From contig CAJHNH020000825.1 of assembly GCA_905116865.2 (NCBI GenBank), positions 35,001-99,000 of the forward strand: 64,000 nt of DNA, given 5' to 3'. Below the pieces are notes generated by a model. The model did not search any database. It was not told the origin of the DNA and was given only the letters and a program-made list of their open reading frames with translations. Positions 23,435-33,705 of this stretch are shown piece by piece. The stretch is from Candidula unifasciata (taxonomy: Eukaryota > Mollusca > Gastropoda > Stylommatophora > Geomitridae). Numbering within the stretch: the stretch's first letter is position 1; each line of letters opens with the position of its first letter. The position numbers and the translations under genes are program-made.

Positions 23435-24410
23435 CGCTTGCCTACTATCTTGTCTTACTTGCTTTTTAAAACATATAAATTATACATTTTTGCAGTCCAG
23501 TGAATTTTCAAAATTCCTCTTTAAAACTGCAGAGATGAGGCTTCAGTGAATTGTCATCACTTTGTCAGTAAAACTCTACCTTTACGACTTTAAAGAATTT
23601 GCCTATTTTTCTGTAAGTCCATATTTCTGAAGCTGCAAGGAGTTGTTCAGTATTATTGTAGTCATATATGTGAGTTCAGTGTGCGTTTTTGTTTCGAACA
23701 TTTGCTTGCTTTTATGGGAGAACTGAATCTGTTAAGCTCTGGACACCAAATGTTGAATTGATTACATCCTATCTTAGTTCCCAGCTCGACCTAGGATAAA
23801 CTTGTGCCAGGTAAAATTCTGGGAAGCAAAGACGGTCGCCGTAATGTTAACCTCATTTCTCATTCAGTAACGATTGATCTATAAATCATAGGTCTAACAC
23901 AATATGTGCAGTACAACTAACTAATGGCGTGGGAAAATGTTGTTCACAGTTTAGTTTAATCGATCTATCATTTGTTTTGTCTTGTTCAATATTATTTGGC
24001 TTACAAACATCACCCCGATCACCTGACTCTGCAACTCTTAAACACTTCGTCAAATACACCGGTGTGCCAGTTTGGATTGCTTAAACTAAATTCAATAATG
24101 GGAGCCGAATATCTTCAGCTAGAAATTGCTTATATTTTCGGAGGAAACTGCGGCTATAAAAACGTCACAGATCTTATATATAAGGTGATCTACGCTGATG
24201 GGGTTAGAGTGTGTCAGCACTTAAACATTCTGCCCCACATTTCCTATTTTCCAGCAGAAAATTGTGGCGATTTCCTCTAGACAGTTTTAATTAATGCAAT
24301 GAGTACACAATGTTGCAATAAGCAATGTTTAATATTTTTGTAAAGCAACGTTTATTTCTTCCAAATCAAGGCCCTCTTTGAATGGCAAATATAAAAATAA
24401 GCATACAGAA
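23435..24410. other. No supported gene
   Basis: A 102-codon frame at 23972-24280 is not repetitive but shows no recognisable motif and no splice context. It is treated as chance. Confidence 0.45.
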
Positions 24411-24541
24411 GCGAAGAAACGCATCTTTCTGTCTATCTGTTTGTCTGTCTGTCTGTGTCTGTCTGCCTGTTCATCTAACTGTCTGTTCGTTTTTCAGTCT
24501 ATCTATGATGGTGTGCTAGTATCTGGATGTAAGAGCTCGTG

Positions 24542-24677
24542 GACATGTATAAAGATGTAAAAGTGTGTGTGTGTGTAGATGCGGATGTGTGAGTGTATGT
24601 ATATACAGTGGAACTGCAAGATTCGTGCACGCCGACATTCGCTTTCTTTTTTTTTTTTCATGTAACTTGCTTTTTTC
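24542..24677 (+). repeat. Left copy of ~130-bp flanking duplication
   Basis: Runs from 'gacatgtataaagatg' through a GT tract and the first ~72 bases of a pogo/Tigger element (CAGTGGAACTGC begins at 24606), ending 'taacttgcttttttc'. The same sequence, with small indels in the GT and T tracts, lies at 32117-32243 immediately beyond the other end of the LTR retrotransposon. It behaves as a target-site duplication of exceptional length. Confidence 0.85.
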
Positions 24678-25080
24678 AACTCGTTCAACCAAAGCTCGCT
24701 CGTACATCCATGTAATGATATGTCCTCACGATAGGTCGCAGTCCGACCTTGAGATCCAGACGATTTACTTTCTCCTCGGACAAGTCCGAATTAAGCAATG
24801 AAAGTATACCGGCGTACTGCCGAAAATGTAACGTTTACCAGCTTCCTGCTGGGGTCTTGGAGTCCCGGGGTAAAACGTCCTCAAGGATCCAACTTTATAT
24901 AACGTTTGCTTCCGTGGGATCCCGGGGTAAAGCGTCCTCAAGGATTCCCACGTCCGTCTCCTTCGGACTATAAACATCAACTGCTTTTGACAACAATAAC
25001 ATAACAACGTTACGTATTGTTTTGACGTCTTATTTGCTCACTCCGTACCGTTGCGTTCTGGTGCACATTCGCACGCGACA
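24678..25080 (-). repeat. 3' LTR (element sense), truncated
   Basis: Matches the other LTR from its sense start (TGTCGCGTGCG, at 25080) to 24678, where it stops abruptly at the flanking duplication. The last ~185 bases of the intact LTR (31586-31770) are missing. It carries a 57-bp internal near-tandem duplication ('cccggggtaaa.cgtcctcaaggat' occurs twice, about 24867 and 24923) that is single in the other LTR. The junction shares a 2-base 'tc' with the target. Confidence 0.88.
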
Positions 25081-25110
25081 GCTTTTCCCCCCTCCCGAGG
25101 ACGACCGAGC
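25081..25110 (-). other. Polypurine tract
   Basis: Immediately internal to the 3' LTR, the minus strand reads 'gggaggggggaaaagc' before TGTCGCG. This is a standard plus-strand priming site for an LTR element and fixes both orientation and the LTR's first base. Confidence 0.8.
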
Positions 25111-25364
25111 ACTAGGACTTGTCGTAGTCTCGGTCGGAAAACTGGAGTCATGTCGCGGCAAACAGCACCAGTACGAGAGAGCAAATAAGAACACTTGAAT
25201 ACACACACACTCACTCCTCAATATATCGTCAATACATTACTGAATGCATGCAAAATATAGATTCCTGACTTCACTAAGCATTATTATCAATAACATTATC
25301 GTTATCCAAATTATTTTCATAACAGCATGCATTTTAAATATCATGTAAATTCAACAAATAAACA

Positions 25365-25968
25365 TCAAGCGTCTTCCAATGCCTCTGGGGTTCGCGACAA
25401 AAAATCGGCTAAGACATTTTCTTTCCCTGGGCGATAAATAACTGTGAAGTTGAACGTCTGTAGAAACATTGTCCATCTTAATATGCGTGAGTTTTTGATG
25501 GGTGCTGAGTTCAAGACTTCGAGTGGACGATGGTCTGTCAAGACAAAGAAGTGACTGCCATACAGGAATTGGGTAAACTTCCCTACTGCCCAAAAAATGG
25601 CTAGTGCCTCCCTCTCGCCCACGCTGTAACGGCATTCAGTAGGAGACAGCTTCCTGCTGGCATAAACAACAGGGAGTAGGGTGCCCTCTCTGGATTGCAA
25701 CAACGTCCCACCAATCGCCACATCGGACGCATCTGTGGATACATAAAACGGCAGAGACAAATCTGGCAAACACAAGAACGGATTACTATTAAATGCCTTT
25801 TGTAATCTCTGGAGCGCGTCCTCGCACTCTCTCGTCCAGATAACCTTCCCTGGCATTCCTTTCATCGTCAATGAGGACAACACGGCTGTAATGGTTGAAT
25901 AGTTAGGAATGAATTTGGCATAAAAGTTACATAAACCCAATAACGCACGCACTTGTTTCTTCGTTTTT
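25365..25968 (-). pseudogene. RT connection and RNase H segment of GMR1-type pol
   Basis: A 195-codon open stretch (25365-25952) covers the end of RT ('LLGLCNFYAKFIPNYS', the thumb/connection hallmark) and a complete Ty3-type RNase H. Within it the catalytic acidic residues are visible as D in 'STDAS' (residue 74), E in 'GEREALAIFWA' (residue 115) and D in 'VLTDHRPLE' (residue 140), followed by 'LQTFNFTVIYRPGKENVLADFLSR'. It removes RNA from the RNA-DNA hybrid during reverse transcription. It is out of frame with the upstream RT by one base. The shift lies at the T6 run on the plus strand (25964-25969), consistent with one extra A in the coding strand. Programmed -1 slippage does not fit, because the required shift is +1. 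Confidence 0.9.
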
Positions 25969-26560
25969 TGGTATAGGGATGTTAAGAATCTTACCCACCG
26001 TGGTGGCTTCGGGTTTACGGACCCCGTGTCCTACAACATGACCGAGGAACGTGACCTCCTCGAAAGCGACCTTCACTTTAGTTGGTCTAACTGTCAGATT
26101 AAACGATTTTATGCGTTCCAGTAATGTCTTTAGACCTCGAATATGTTCGTCTAAATCATTATGGAAAAGCAGAATGTCATCCAGATAATGAATAACATCA
26201 TTACGACCCTGTAACAACTTGCGTACGAGGCGGGTGAACGTCGCCGGTGCTCCCGAAAGCCCGAAGACCATATAGTTGAAGTGAACCAAACCTTTGTTCG
26301 TCTGAAACGCGGTGTATTTTTTGGAATCCTCGGCTAAGGGAATCTGCCAATAACCCTTGGTAAGATCTAACTTTGTAAAATACCTAGCCTTCGACAGTGC
26401 AACAAACATATCTTCCATATTTGGGATATTTTCAGCATCTACAACCGTGATTCGACTCAATTTTCGGAAATCTATGCAGATCCGAAGGCTTCCATCTTTC
26501 TTTCGGACAACCACTATTGGAAAAGCATAGGGTGATGTCGACGGTTCAATTATACCCCAC
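25927..26560 (-). pseudogene. Reverse transcriptase core of GMR1-type pol
   Basis: Open from the MITE boundary (26560) downstream. Motifs in order, numbered from the Met at 26514: 'VRKKDGSLRICIDFRKLS' (fingers), 'FTKLDLTKGYWQIPL' with the first catalytic Asp (residue 50), 'FQTNKGLVHFNYMVFGLSGAPATF', and 'YLDDILLF' with the catalytic Asp pair (residues 112-113), then 'VTFLGHVV'. All three catalytic aspartates are intact. This enzyme copies the element RNA into DNA. Its N-terminal part lies across the MITE at 27298-27620. The frame meets the upstream frame exactly if the MITE and one TTAA copy are discounted, so the insertion alone explains that break. Confidence 0.92.
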
Positions 26561-26564
26561 TTAA

Positions 26565-27293
26565 GGGGTCACTACACAGCATTTTTTCCAATTTATGACA
26601 AAAATATCACTTTTTCAATGTGTTCGTTTTTGTAAAGTTCGGCATTAGTAGAACAGATGACACACAAAATTTATGTCATTTGTAAACAATTTAGCATAGA
26701 AAAGTTAATACTAACGACACCTCCTCGTGCACTTTTTTAAGAGAAAAAAAAGTTTAAAAGTCAGTTTTCTCAAATCTCTGTATTTCAGTTTGCTGTGTAT
26801 GTGAAATCCTAAAATCTAAGCTAATATAAAGAGTAGAAACATGAAATTTTGTCTGCATACTCCGTAAACAATATTATAGGGACTGGTCTATCTAAAAGTA
26901 GATTTGAGAAAGTTTATGTTTTTTAAAATTTGATTATTGTCCGATGATGCTAGATTTTTTTGACTTTTTCAATAAACTTACATTTTAAAATTCTACGAAA
27001 AATATTTAAAAAAAATGTTTAAAGTAAATAAACTAGACCTGTACCTGTAAATAGGATGAAAGGTCATGAATCCATCATCTATTGTTGAATACTTATGTTT
27101 GTTGTTAAAATTTTAGGATCCTAAGTACATATTGTTTTTTTCAGAAGATGGCGGCTATTGCCATGACAACTATGAATTTTTTAACACTTAAAGTATACAA
27201 ATGTAATAACACGTATCCCTACAAATGACCATTATAAAATAACTGCTCTAACTCTGTAAATAAAAAAATTAATTTGTTTGGTGTAGTGACCCC
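26565..27293. mobile_element. 729-bp MITE with TTAA target duplication
   Basis: The ends are inverted repeats of 13 bases, GGGGTCACTACAC and GTGTAGTGACCCC. Both are flanked by TTAA (26561-26564 and 27294-27297). The interior is very AT-rich and non-coding. TTAA duplication suggests piggyBac-type mobilisation. Because TTAA contains TA, a Tc1/mariner reading with TA duplication and one extra TIR base is also possible. It interrupts the RT domain of the retrotransposon, so it inserted later. Confidence 0.92.
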
Positions 27294-30235
27294 TTAATCA
27301 TGTTATCGATTTCCTTATCCACGGCATCCCGATAATGAAAAGGTATAACATATGGTTTCATTTTGATGGGTTTATGATCTATTAATTCAATGGAATGCAC
27401 TGCTTCTGTCGTTCTACCCGGTATGTCCGATAATGTTTTGTCGAATGTAGTTAAAATACGCTTTATACGACGCAAATTATCTGGTGGAACCGAGGGCGCG
27501 ACTTCCACGTCTCTCCATGTTTCTCTGGGTACCAGTTCGGGTAGAAACAATTGATGAGCAGTGTCCACCTCGACATCATTGCTCTCTTCGTCAATGACGT
27601 GGCAGAATGCTGCCTCCATTTCTTCTTCTTGCAAATTATTGTCGGGTGCCTCAGCTGCTTCTAACACTTCAGACAAAACACCAGGGCGAGACTTAAACTC
27701 TTTAAGCATGTTTAGATTATATACTTTATGATGTCCTCTGACATCAATAAGATAGTCCACATCTGAAATTTTCTTAATAACTTTAAAAGGACCCTGCCAT
27801 TTGGCTAATAAACAATTATTATTATCTTGCAGAAATATCAATACATCATCATTAGGCTGGAGAGTGATCAGTCTCCGGTTACGGTTAACGTATTCTCTTT
27901 GATGAGTACCAGTATTTTCCAAGTTGTCCCGTGCAACCTGACAACCTGTGATTATCTTGTTACGTAACTCCGTCACGAATTTAATATATGTTTGAGGCGC
28001 TTCTTGATCGCCTTTACCGATCCATATGTCCTTTAACAGCGACAGTGGACCTCTGGGATTAGCACCATATATAAGTTCGAAAGGTGAGAAACCTGTACTG
28101 CTCTGGGGCACCTCACGATAGGCGAACAAAACAGCAGGAAGGTATTTGTCCCAGTCTGCTGGAAATTGATTAGTAACTTTGGCTAGCATAGCCTTTATTT
28201 TCCCATTTAAATTTTCTACTAGCCCATTTGATTGTGGGTGATATCTTGCAGAAAAAACGTGAGAGATGGCAAGTAATTTGTCAAAAGAGCGCATTGCTTC
28301 TGAAATAAATTGTGATCCGTGATCTGATAGGATTGTTTCAGGAAAGCCTACTCTAGAGAATATAAGCATCAATGCTTCTGCTACTGACTCAGTAGTGATA
28401 TGACGTAACGGTACTGCTTCAACCCAACGTGATGCCATGTCTACAAGTGTTAAAATATATCTAAATCCTCTTTGTGAAACAACCGGTAGCGGACGCACAA
28501 GATCGACAGCAACTTTTTCGAAAGGACGACATGGAAGATAGACCCTTTGAATGGGAGGTTTCTGAGATACATCCTTTCTCGCCATCATTTGACAGTCTTT
28601 ACATGACCTACAGTATTTCCTAATATCTGTGGAACAACCAGGCCAATAGAATTGTGCAAGAACTCTTTTCTGTGTTTTACCTATACCTAAATGTGCAGCA
28701 AAAGGTGTGTCATGTGCAACTCTCAGAACATCGGTTCTATAAAATAAAGGAACGACTAATTGTTTGCATTGCATAACAGGTGATTTAAAATATCTCATTA
28801 AAATTCCATTCTTCACATAAAAATGCCATGTACCTTGCTTACATGTTCTAACACCGGTTACTTCTGCCCTAGAAAAGCATTTAGTGAGGGTAGGATCCGC
28901 CCGTTCTTGTATCGCAAAACTGTTTGTTTTCGGTGCGTGTGGTTCGTTTCCAAGCTCTTTTGGTCGTTCTGGTTCATTCTTTAGTGCTTCTTCACTAGCT
29001 ATCCCACATGTGATAGCTATTTGGTTTTCGTTCGAAGTAGCTGACTGTAACGCAGGTGTAGCTTCCTCGTTACTTACTCTCTGTTGAGCGCCTGTAACTG
29101 CAGCATTAGCTTCAGTCACACCCTCATTTTCATTATACCAGCGTTCGATTTCATCACGCGAGGGCATCTTTGCTCCTGGAACTGATCCAAGGAGTACGTC
29201 TGCTGACGGTCTCTCCAAAACACACACTTCGGCAACACCTTCAAAATACGGGTTATTTAAATAGACTTTTGCTAAAGGAAATCTTTCTAAACGACCACCA
29301 AAAGTACGACACTTGCAATACCGACCTAAGTATGCTGATTTGGGGATTAGGTATCTAGCCACTCCTATAACATTGGCGCCCGTGTCGCGTAATACTTTAG
29401 ATTTTATGTTTCCAACATAACCATTATGCAAAGGCAAACCAGCCTCCAGTGGTACAGCAGACAACGCTGGGTAAACAATTTCGGGTTGGATTCGAACCTG
29501 ACCGTCCGCTAAATTTGTCACTTTTTGTGACATCGCTGCGTTTACTGTTTGCGCGGAATTAGCATGACTGTTCATAACCCTTGGGCAATCAGAACGTTTA
29601 TGGAAACCACGGCATACATAGCACCTTATAGGACCTGTGTTGCGTTGAAACCTACCTCGTGAAGATGGACCATCATCATCATCTTTCCTGTGTCGCTTGT
29701 GGGGACAATCGGGAGTTTTGTGCCTCCACGAAAGACAGATTGAACAAGCAGATGAACGGGGTTGATAATGTTCACTCTGCTTTTTGGACGTTTGATCTCT
29801 ATGGGGTGGTTGTCTCTGTTCGCTGTGGCTGCGATAGCGCCCCTGCCTATTATGGCATTTGTTCCACCCGGGCCGATTTGACGAGGCGTTGTGGTGCACC
29901 CTAATACTGGATGCAGCTGGGAGTATGTCCTCGAACCTGGGGTTGTGCAATGGTTTACCAGGATGTGCAGTGACATACTGTTCTCCCAATGTTGTCATCT
30001 CCTCAACTGACTTCGGTTTCCTTTCTTGAAAAAATGAGAACATCTCCGAACTACATGAAGACAAAATTTTATCTCGAATAATGAGATCAGCCAACTTATC
30101 ATAAGAGTTTTTAACATCTGCCAATGTCACCCAACGCGTAAACAACGTTCTAACGCGGGCCACAAAATCAGCGAAACTTCCATCGACGGATGGCACAACA
30201 GATTTAAACTGCACACGGTAACCTTCTTCGGTCAT
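27294..30235 (-). pseudogene. Gag C-term, protease, integrase and RT N-term of GMR1-type element
   Basis: A 988-codon open stretch (27269-30235; the last codons lie in the MITE). Residue positions: capsid-like end 1-105 ('KPKSVEEMTTLGEQYVTAHPG'); two nucleocapsid zinc knuckles at 164-177 (CX2CX4HX4C) and 205-217 (CX2CX3HX4C); aspartic protease DTG at 284-286 ('VLRDTGANVIGVA'); integrase HHCC finger H508, H515, C545, C548; integrase core D578, D638, E674 with exact D-35-E spacing; GPF of the GPY/F module at 815-817; RT N-terminus about 890-980 ('DIPGRTTEAVHSIELIDHKPIK'). Integrase therefore precedes RT, unlike ordinary Gypsy elements. All visible catalytic residues are conserved. It is in the same frame as the upstream Gag piece, two codons away across one TAG. 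Confidence 0.93.
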
Positions 30236-30238
30236 GCA

Positions 30239-30871
30239 CTATGACGCCAACAGTTTTTGTTTGACTATTTCGAACGACGCGCGTTCGTCTTCTGATAAGT
30301 TCGTGAACGTGTTCAAAACTGGTCCCGTTAGCAAATCCCTTAAACGTGATACCCATTGTTCCTCTGGTATCTTAGCTGTATTCATCGCTAACGAGAAGCG
30401 ATCCAAAAAATTATGAAGATCTTCTGTAGGTGTAAGAAACGGTAATTTGGGTATGTATACACATGCCCCTTGTTCGGAACCCGAACGGCTACTAGTCACA
30501 AGACGACGGCTCTCTGATTCTGACACAGCAACAACCTTGTCTCTATCTATACGCGCTAGTTCTAATTCGTTCTCCAAACGTAACCTTTCCAAATTAGTCT
30601 CCATTTCGAAACGCAGTCTCTCCGCCATAGCTTCTTTTTCCCAGCGTAGTTTCTCAGCCTCAGCTTCTTTTTCCATGCGTAATTTCTCCAACTCCATTTC
30701 TTTTTTCCAGGCGCGTTCCGCTGTTCTCTCATCGCGTAACTGGTTATCTCTGTCTGACAACTCTTTCATTCTGGCTTCGGCGAAAGCTAAGAGTTGTCCA
30801 TTTTCTAGGCCTATACTTCGACCTAACTCCAAAAACTCAGCAAATGTAGACATATTTAAATAATATGACAA
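30239..30871 (-). pseudogene. Gag N-terminal part of GMR1-type element
   Basis: A 210-codon frame starting within 'ATGTCTAC..' context; a nearer Met (residue 7) at 30853 is equally plausible as the start. Residues about 30-120 are a charged coiled coil rich in K/E/R/L ('MELEKLRMEKEAEAEKLRWE', 'RLRLENELELARIDR'). They are followed by 'YIPKLPFLTPTEDLHNFLDRF' and 'LRDLLTGPVLNTFTNLSED', which look like the start of a retroviral-type capsid fold. The frame ends at TAG (30239-30241). Two codons later it continues in frame for 988 codons, in the middle of the capsid-like region, so this is best read as a point nonsense mutation rather than a programmed Gag-Pol stop. Confidence 0.85.
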
Positions 30872-30874
30872 TCA

Positions 30875-31585
30875 ATATACAATATATGATATATATGATA
30901 GTGTGTGGTGAAGTGACGCCACAGGACAACGAATACTGCGTACTGCCACACACGTACAATTAATGTGCCACTCGCTCTCCACTTACGCACGGAAAACCAG
31001 GACTGTTCTCTGGAGGAAAGAGTTAAAATTGTCAGCGCAACAGAAACCACAACAACCACAATTGACTTACCAATTGGGTGGCGTACAAACAACACACTGC
31101 AATGTTAGCGATGAAAAATCGCTAAAATAACGACCGGTACAACGGCAAGTAGCAGATCAATGTACAACCAAAAGGACGACTTGATCCGATTCAATCCCAC
31201 GGAGAATGGCACAGTCAGTAACGGTGACTTGATTATGATGAAGATCCAGCGAAGTATGATACGGAGATCCAACGAAGAGTGATCCGGTCCCGATGAAGAT
31301 CCAACGAACGAAGAATGATACGGTCCCGATGAAGATCCAACGAAGAGTGGCACAGAGATCCAACGAAGAGTGATTGATAAAGTCCAGATAAAGATCCAAC
31401 GATGGCTAGAACAGACCGGCGGCGGCGGCGACTTGATACATTGAACGATATCCACAGCTAGAGATATGTTAAGACTGTGACAACTGGAATGTGCTTCGTG
31501 TACAACTTGAGGCACAACAATGCGGCAAAATGTCGTATCACACTTGTGACGAGAGGTTCCTCATTCTTTAAAGGCTGGCCCCCAT
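30875..31585 (-). other. 5' leader of the LTR retrotransposon
   Basis: About 710 bases between the PBS-like site and Gag. A degenerate tandem repeat with the core 'gatgaagatccaacgaa' (about five units, plus-strand 31236-31410) fills its middle. No conserved frame is apparent. Confidence 0.7.
31573..31584 (-). promoter_or_regulatory. Putative primer binding site
   Basis: Minus strand reads TGGGGGCCAGCC one base after the LTR end '..GTAACA'. A TGG start next to a CA terminus is the usual PBS layout. The first seven bases could pair with a tRNA ending CCCCCA, such as tRNA-Pro, but the rest is not assigned. Confidence 0.55.
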
Positions 31586-32116
31586 TGTTACGTGCGGAGG
31601 CGCTTGAAACTGATGTGTGTGGTACCAAGATGAATTAGGCCAAGTAGGGGTAAAACAGTAGTTACTTCAATGCTTTCAAAAGGTAGAGCTCGAACGCTAT
31701 GCGTTAAGTTCCAACGGTTGTATTGATTTATACAATCAGCAATACAAGGAGAAATATGCAAGTAATAATCAACTCGTTCAACCAAAGCTCGCTCGTACAT
31801 CCATGTAATGATATGTCCTCACGATAGGTCGCAGTCCGACCTTGAGATCCAGACGATTTACTTTCTCCTCGGACAAGTCCGAATTAAGCAATGAAAGTAT
31901 ACCGGCGTACTGCCGAAAATGTAACGTTTACCAGCTTCCTGCTGAGGTCTTGGAATCCCGGGGTAAAGCGTCCTCAAGGATTCCCACGTCCGTCTCCTTC
32001 GGACTATAAACATCAACTGCTTTTGACAACAATAACATAACAACGTTACGTATTGTTTTGACGTCTTATTTGCTCACTCCATACCGGTGCGTTCTGGTGC
32101 ACATTCGCACGCGACA
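31586..32116 (-). repeat. 5' LTR (element sense), full length
   Basis: In element sense it begins TGTCGCGTGCG (32116) and ends GCACGTAACA (31586), giving a canonical TGT...ACA of 531 bp. The segment 31771-32116 is duplicated in the left LTR. The segment 31586-31770 is assigned to the LTR because of the CA terminus and adjacent PBS-like site, not because of a second copy. If that inference is wrong, the LTR is only 346 bp. Confidence 0.75.
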
Positions 32117-32243
32117 GACATGTATAAAGATGTGTGTGTGTGTGTGTAAATGCGGATGTGTGAGTGTATATACAGTGGAACTGCAAGATTCGTGCACGCC
32201 GACATTCGCTTTCTTTTTTTTTTTAATGTAACTTGCTTTTTTC
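32117..32243 (+). repeat. Right copy of ~130-bp flanking duplication
   Basis: Starts directly after the LTR terminus with 'gacatgtataaagatg' and continues into an uninterrupted pogo/Tigger element. The left copy (24542-24677) stops at the same base of that element, where the retrotransposon begins. Confidence 0.85.
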
Positions 32244-32909
32244 CTTGAAATTTTCTTTCGATATTCACCCCCAAACGTCAATATTCGTCCCTCCTCTGGC
32301 GTGGCCAGTCCGTCATCTGACGAGGAAAAAGATGATGGTGGGCCGGTTCTAAATACTGAAATTAAGGAAAGGTGGGCCACCTGGGCAAAAACTTTGGTTT
32401 TTATCCAGAAATGGTACATAAGCATCCCTGCAGTTAATAAACGTATCACTTCATTTGATGACAATGTGTTTTTTAAACACTAACAGAGAATTTTTTGTGT
32501 GAAAACATTGGATAAATTCGTGAGAGAAAAAAAAAATTAGAACTAGTACTGGTGGATCGTCTGTAAATTCTGAGAAATTATCAGGACATGAATCACCAGA
32601 AGTGACATTGTCTGATGTCATTGTAGAAAATGATTCCCTCTGCAAACAATAGCTTTTGGTTTTATGCAAAATATACATTTTCTTTAAAAATTATATTTAT
32701 GTAGGCTTACAGTATAGTTACGACATCAAGGCATGTAAATCTCTGTCATAATGGTAAAGTATTAATAAGCACAGTGATTTATATGTAGTTAAAAGGTATC
32801 TGCAATGATTTCCGAGATTGATTTGCGAAAAATTCTTTGATATTTATCCCTTTTAATATTCATCATCCTCGTTGGTAAACGATTATTGGCGAATGTTTGA
32901 GTTCCACTG
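32173..32909 (+). mobile_element. Internally deleted pogo/Tigger element
   Basis: The 5' end CAGTGGAACTGCAAGATTCG and 3' end CGAATGTTTGAGTTCCACTG form imperfect inverted repeats, flanked by TA on both sides (32171-32172, 32910-32911). At about 32330-32500 the plus strand encodes 'EIKERWATWAKTLVFIQKW' then 'FDDNVFFKH' and 'VKTLDKFV'. This matches the post-DDE C-terminus of Tigger/pogo transposases (DNV...tLD.F.VK). The DNA-binding and DDE domains are missing. Confidence 0.85.
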
Positions 32910-32914
32910 TATGT

Positions 32915-33620
32915 ATATAGAGTGTCAACTATGGGTTTGTAAGTATCAACGTCTGTGTATATATGTGTGTGTTTCTATATGGAAATTTATGTTTTTGTCA
33001 GGCTTTTTGGATCTGTCAGTTTTGACGTCTTTCCGTCTATTTGCATACATTTATACTTAAAGACAACATGAAAACATAGATAAAACGACGAAATTACTGC
33101 ACAGAACCACAACAAAAATCCTGGACAGTTTCCTCGGGTGCAACCACTTCCAACTGCACGCACCTACCAAATGTTCCGACAGATAAACAAAGCCATCTCT
33201 CTACAAACCGCCTTGTCTTTGTACTCTGCAAATGTCAGCGATATTCTCCGCCAGGGCACTTTCTCTTTTTTTTTTCTCTCCTAAGAATGATCTCGGGCGA
33301 AATGTTAAAGGACCAAAAGAAGAGAAAAAAGATGGGAAATTTTCTCTGAAGGGATAGCATCAGATTCACCTCTGCTGCAGCAAAATGAATTAATCTTGGA
33401 GTATTTCTCTGATGTGATGCCTTCTGTCGCTCGTCTATAACGCGGAAGTTGCCAATTTGTCCTATCACGTTTAATACTAGGGCCTCAGTTCCAATCGATC
33501 GAGGCCGTTCGTTTAAAAATAGTCGCCGTTCTAAGATTGAAAACATGGAGACTTCGGAGATTTGGAATTTTTTTTTTTTTTTTAAACTCTCAGCGTCCGT
33601 GGGTTATGGGGTACATAAAG
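32915..33620. other. No recognisable feature
   Basis: No coding or repeat signature was recognised. Confidence 0.5.
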
Positions 33621-33624
33621 GGCG

Positions 33625-33705
33625 AATGAACGAATGCGGAGCTTTGTTTTTAAAGGGTTGAGAATTTAACAAACAGGCCAATTTAATATTGTGCCCTTTG
33701 GGCCT
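33625..33705 (+). repeat. Dispersed repeat family I, fragment
   Basis: 'cgaatgaacgaatg', 'ctttgtttttaaagggtt' and 'acaaacaggcc' align with 3070-3150. Confidence 0.5.

Larger units (their letters stand above)
24678..32116 (-). mobile_element. GMR1-type Ty3/Gypsy LTR retrotransposon, inactive
   Basis: Minus-strand order, from the right end: 5' LTR, PBS-like site, leader, Gag, CCHC knuckles, protease, integrase, reverse transcriptase, RNase H, polypurine tract, truncated 3' LTR. Integrase upstream of RT is the Ty1/copia order, but the RT (YLDD), RNase H and integrase GPF module are of Ty3/Gypsy type. This combination defines the GMR1 group first described in cod. Three lesions inactivate it: an in-frame TAG in Gag (30239-30241), a 729-bp MITE in RT (26565-27293), and a 1-base insertion in an A-run (25964-25969). 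The LTR copies differ at about five positions over 346 shared bases, suggesting moderate age. No envelope-like frame was seen. A live relative would copy itself through an RNA intermediate in cytoplasmic particles. Confidence 0.92.

Noticed and set aside
23972..24280. 102-codon unique frame as a host gene
   Set aside because: No motif, no splice signals and no repeat-independent support.
30236..30241. Programmed stop read-through between Gag and Pol
   Set aside because: The stop lies within the capsid-like region, upstream of the nucleocapsid knuckles.
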